Below, in pieces: positions 33,427 through 35,724 of a stretch of 35,724 nucleotides of DNA. The notes under the pieces are model-generated. The model had not been told where the DNA came from and did no database searches. It saw nothing but the letters and a program-made list of their open reading frames with translations. How positions within the stretch are numbered: the first letter of the stretch is position 1; every line of letters starts with the position of its first letter. The position numbers and the translations under genes were made by a program. Source of the DNA: Clostridia bacterium (GTDB taxonomy: Bacteria; Bacillota; Clostridia; TANB77; CAG-508); NCBI GenBank assembly GCA_017477355.1, contig JAFUWA010000003.1:1-35724 (forward strand). Reading direction: 5' to 3'.

Positions 33427-35715
33427 ATGTTTCAAAATGTTTCTGATAATAATGTTATTGATCGTGATGAAGAAATGAGAGAAAATAAAATCAATTTATT
33501 GCTAAAAGAATTATTTAAACCTCGTAATTGTATCATTTATATTCTTACTTTCTTACTTTCTATGACAGAAATTAAAAATCATATATTACCATTTGGATTG
33601 GCCATGATTGCGGCTTGCTTAGGAAGTACAATACCAATTTTTATGGTGTATATTGTTTCTATTATTTCTGTGGCAATTTTTCATAGTGGGGTAGGATTTT
33701 CCAATTATTTTTATACATCTTTAATATTTTTCTTATTAATATTTTTCTTTAAACCAAAAATTTCAACAGAAGACAGAAATGAAATCTTTAAGGTAGGGAC
33801 AAGATTGTTTTTTGCAGTATTTTTACAATGCTTGGTAAAAAATATAAGAGGAACTTTTTCTATATCAGATGTGTTTTTAGGATTTATTATTGCATGTATT
33901 ACATATACTTTTTATAAAATATTTGTAAATGGAATTGTAGTTATTAGAGACTATTCTAAAAAGAATGCTTTTACAGTAGAAGAAATAATTGCAGCGTCTA
34001 TTATATTTGCAATTGCGATTTCTATTTTTAAAGACATTGAAATCATTGGTTATAGTATTAGTTATATTTTTATTACATTATTAGTGATTTATATAGGATT
34101 CAAGCATGGAATTTCTTTTGGAGGAATAACAGGTTTAGCAATCGGAGCAAGTTTAACTTTAATTAGTAATATAGAACTTTTTCAAATATTAGTTTTTATT
34201 ATTAGTGGAATTTTGGCAGGAATATTAGCGCATATTGTTATGCCAAAGAAATTTGAGAGGAAAAAGTTTGATGCAAGAGTTTTGCTTGGCAATTCAGGAG
34301 AACATAGATTAAATTATTATGAGGAAATAAAAGAAAAAATAAATGCAGTTGCACAAACAATTTCCGATATGAACCATAACTTCTTTATTAAAAATGGAGA
34401 AGAATCAGAATTATTAAATAAAGAGGTTTATATTGATAATTTTTTGGAACATCTTGAAAATTATACGGAAAATATATTTTATGAAGACTTAATACGTAAT
34501 GAAAATTTAATTGGAGACTTTTTTGAGAGCTTAATAAAAGACGATGTCATTACTGAAAAAGAGACATTAGAGATTTTTAGAAAATATAATAATTATATTT
34601 TGCTTAGGGATAAAAAGCTAAAAGATGACTTACAAGAAATTATTAAAGTGGCAAACAGAACATATAAAGAGCTACAAATTAATTCTGTAAAAGCTAATGT
34701 AAAGAAAGAAGAAGCAGAAAAACTGGAAAATGAATTAAAAAATGTAACAAATATGATTACAAGTATTACAAAGGATGAAAAAGAGTTAAAAAAATTCGAA
34801 GATAAAGAAAAAGAGATATCCATTTTACTAAAAGGAAAAATGTATCCAATAAAAAATGTAAAAGTGGATAAGTGTAAAAATGGAAAATATATTATAGAAT
34901 TAAATTTAGATTATAATGAAGGTTCTATTAGAGAAAAAAGTAAAATTGCAAATATAGAAATGTTGATTTCAAGAAGTTTAGAAACAAAATGTTCTTTCCA
35001 AAAAGACAAAAAAAATCCATCCACAGGAGAATATATGCAAGTTTATTCTTCTGAGGATAAGTTTGGATTGCAGGTTGGAAGTAGTAAAATTTCAAAAGAT
35101 GGTAGTGGAAAAGTAAGTGGAGATTCTAATTTACAAATAAGACTAAAGGATGGAAAATATTTATTAGCAATTAGTGATGGAATGGGAAGTGGAGAAACAG
35201 CAAGAAAAGCTAGTAAATTTGTGATTGACAGCTTAAATACATTATTATCTAATGGATTTGAACAAGAAGAAACGATTCAGTTAATTAATTCTGAATTAAA
35301 TTTTAACAAAGATAGCGAAATGTATGCGACCCTAGATATGAGCGTTTTAGATTTATATAGTGGAAATATTTTAATTTCAAAAAACGGGGCATGTAATACT
35401 TATATTAAAAATAAAAAGATGGTAAATGTTTATAGAGGATCTAGCTTACCAGTAGGGATTGTTCAGGATGCTAAGCTAGATACAAATGAAGCCGAACTAG
35501 CAGAGGGTGACATTATTTTAATGTGTAGTGATGGACTGTTAGAGGCAAAGGATGAACATAAAAAAGACTGGATAGAGGAGTTTTTGAAAAACGTAAATAC
35601 AAATAATGTTCAAAAGATTGCGGATCTGATTATTAATGAAGCAATTGATAATTCTTTTGGAACACCCAAAGATGATATTACAGTGATTGTTGCTAAAATT
35701 ATTAAAAAGAAATAA
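33427..35715 (+). CDS. spoIIE: Stage II sporulation protein E (PP2C phosphatase)
   Basis: This 762-aa protein starts after AAGGTGG. It has about ten membrane helices between residues 35 and 280, a long helical linker (about 290-480) and a PP2C-type phosphatase domain to the end. The phosphatase motifs are ISDGMGSGETARKASKFV near 581, CSDGLLEAKDE near 700 and DDITVIVAKI near the C-terminus, whose Asp residues bind the metals. SpoIIE dephosphorylates SpoIIAA in the forespore to release sigma-F and also works with FtsZ at the polar septum. Length and order match the family. It has no CGG codon. It shows that the organism is an endospore former, and the upstream spacing suggests Spo0A control. 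Confidence 0.95.
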   Translation: MFQNVSDNNVIDRDEEMRENKINLLLKELFKPRNCIIYILTFLLSMTEIKNHILPFGLAMIAACLGSTIPIFMVYIVSIISVAIFHSGVGFSNYFYTSLIFFLLIFFFKPKISTEDRNEIFKVGTRLFFAVFLQCLVKNIRGTFSISDVFLGFIIACITYTFYKIFVNGIVVIRDYSKKNAFTVEEIIAASIIFAIAISIFKDIEIIGYSISYIFITLLVIYIGFKHGISFGGITGLAIGASLTLISNIELFQILVFIISGILAGILAHIVMPKKFERKKFDARVLLGNSGEHRLNYYEEIKEKINAVAQTISDMNHNFFIKNGEESELLNKEVYIDNFLEHLENYTENIFYEDLIRNENLIGDFFESLIKDDVITEKETLEIFRKYNNYILLRDKKLKDDLQEIIKVANRTYKELQINSVKANVKKEEAEKLENELKNVTNMITSITKDEKELKKFEDKEKEISILLKGKMYPIKNVKVDKCKNGKYIIELNLDYNEGSIREKSKIANIEMLISRSLETKCSFQKDKKNPSTGEYMQVYSSEDKFGLQVGSSKISKDGSGKVSGDSNLQIRLKDGKYLLAISDGMGSGETARKASKFVIDSLNTLLSNGFEQEETIQLINSELNFNKDSEMYATLDMSVLDLYSGNILISKNGACNTYIKNKKMVNVYRGSSLPVGIVQDAKLDTNEAELAEGDIILMCSDGLLEAKDEHKKDWIEEFLKNVNTNNVQKIADLIINEAIDNSFGTPKDDITVIVAKIIKKK

Positions 35716-35724
35716 TAAGAAATA

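Noticed and set aside
1..35724. CRISPR array
   Set aside because: No set of regularly spaced repeats with unique spacers is present; the 22-bp iterons are too close together.

Overview
The window looks like a chromosomal segment of a low-GC, endospore-forming Clostridia-type Firmicute. The evidence is very AT-rich coding sequence with AGA as the main Arg codon, strong AGGAGG ribosome sites, a CotF-like spore coat pair, DUF4321 beside mreB, the mre/PBP2/minC cell-shape cluster, and spoIIE. Nearly all gene identities are read from protein motifs; no database search was run.

Layout. 1-1763: end of an unknown gene, a small unknown gene, HU (minus strand), and an orphan half-size HsdS-like gene. 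1864-8757: an integrative or replicating mobile element with two unknown genes, a putative replication initiator, three 22-bp-period iterons, a primase-helicase, a small excisionase-like DNA-binding protein and a tyrosine integrase. The integrase abuts the 3' end of an intact tRNA-Lys(CTT), and a degenerate tRNA-Lys(CTT) lies just beyond. 9216-9652: two CotF-like coat genes. 9855-10866: a membrane-anchored M23 peptidase. 11420-17020: DUF4321, mreB, mreC, mreD, PBP2 and minC, the rod-shape and septum-placement cluster. 17123-17710: three small minus-strand genes. 18176-33088: an operon of two very large surface proteins (1782 and 3186 aa), the second with about nine Cna-B-like repeats and an SPPTG sorting signal. 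33427-35715: spoIIE behind a promoter with the 21-bp spacing known for Spo0A-driven spoIIE.

Most interesting observation. Four genes (integrase, M23 peptidase, mreB, and PBP2 twice) cannot be read in one frame. In all five places the break lies exactly at an in-frame CGG codon and is repaired by a +1 shift that skips the C and reads the overlapping GGN as glycine, at positions that appear to be glycine in the families. Reading every 'cgg' against the frame of its gene, I found no other in-frame CGG in roughly 10,700 codons; CGA, CGC, CGT and AGA are read normally as Arg. No frameshift occurs anywhere else. This suggests that CGG is not read as a sense codon in this organism but acts as a context-independent +1 frameshift signal, used in essential cell-shape genes and shared by the resident mobile element. 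A systematic sequencing artefact is the main alternative.

Other structure: a family of about 80-bp perfect hairpins with a shared core acting as gene-end signals, tandem TCTAANN heptamers at two gene starts, and a hairpin covering the ribosome site of the excisionase gene.
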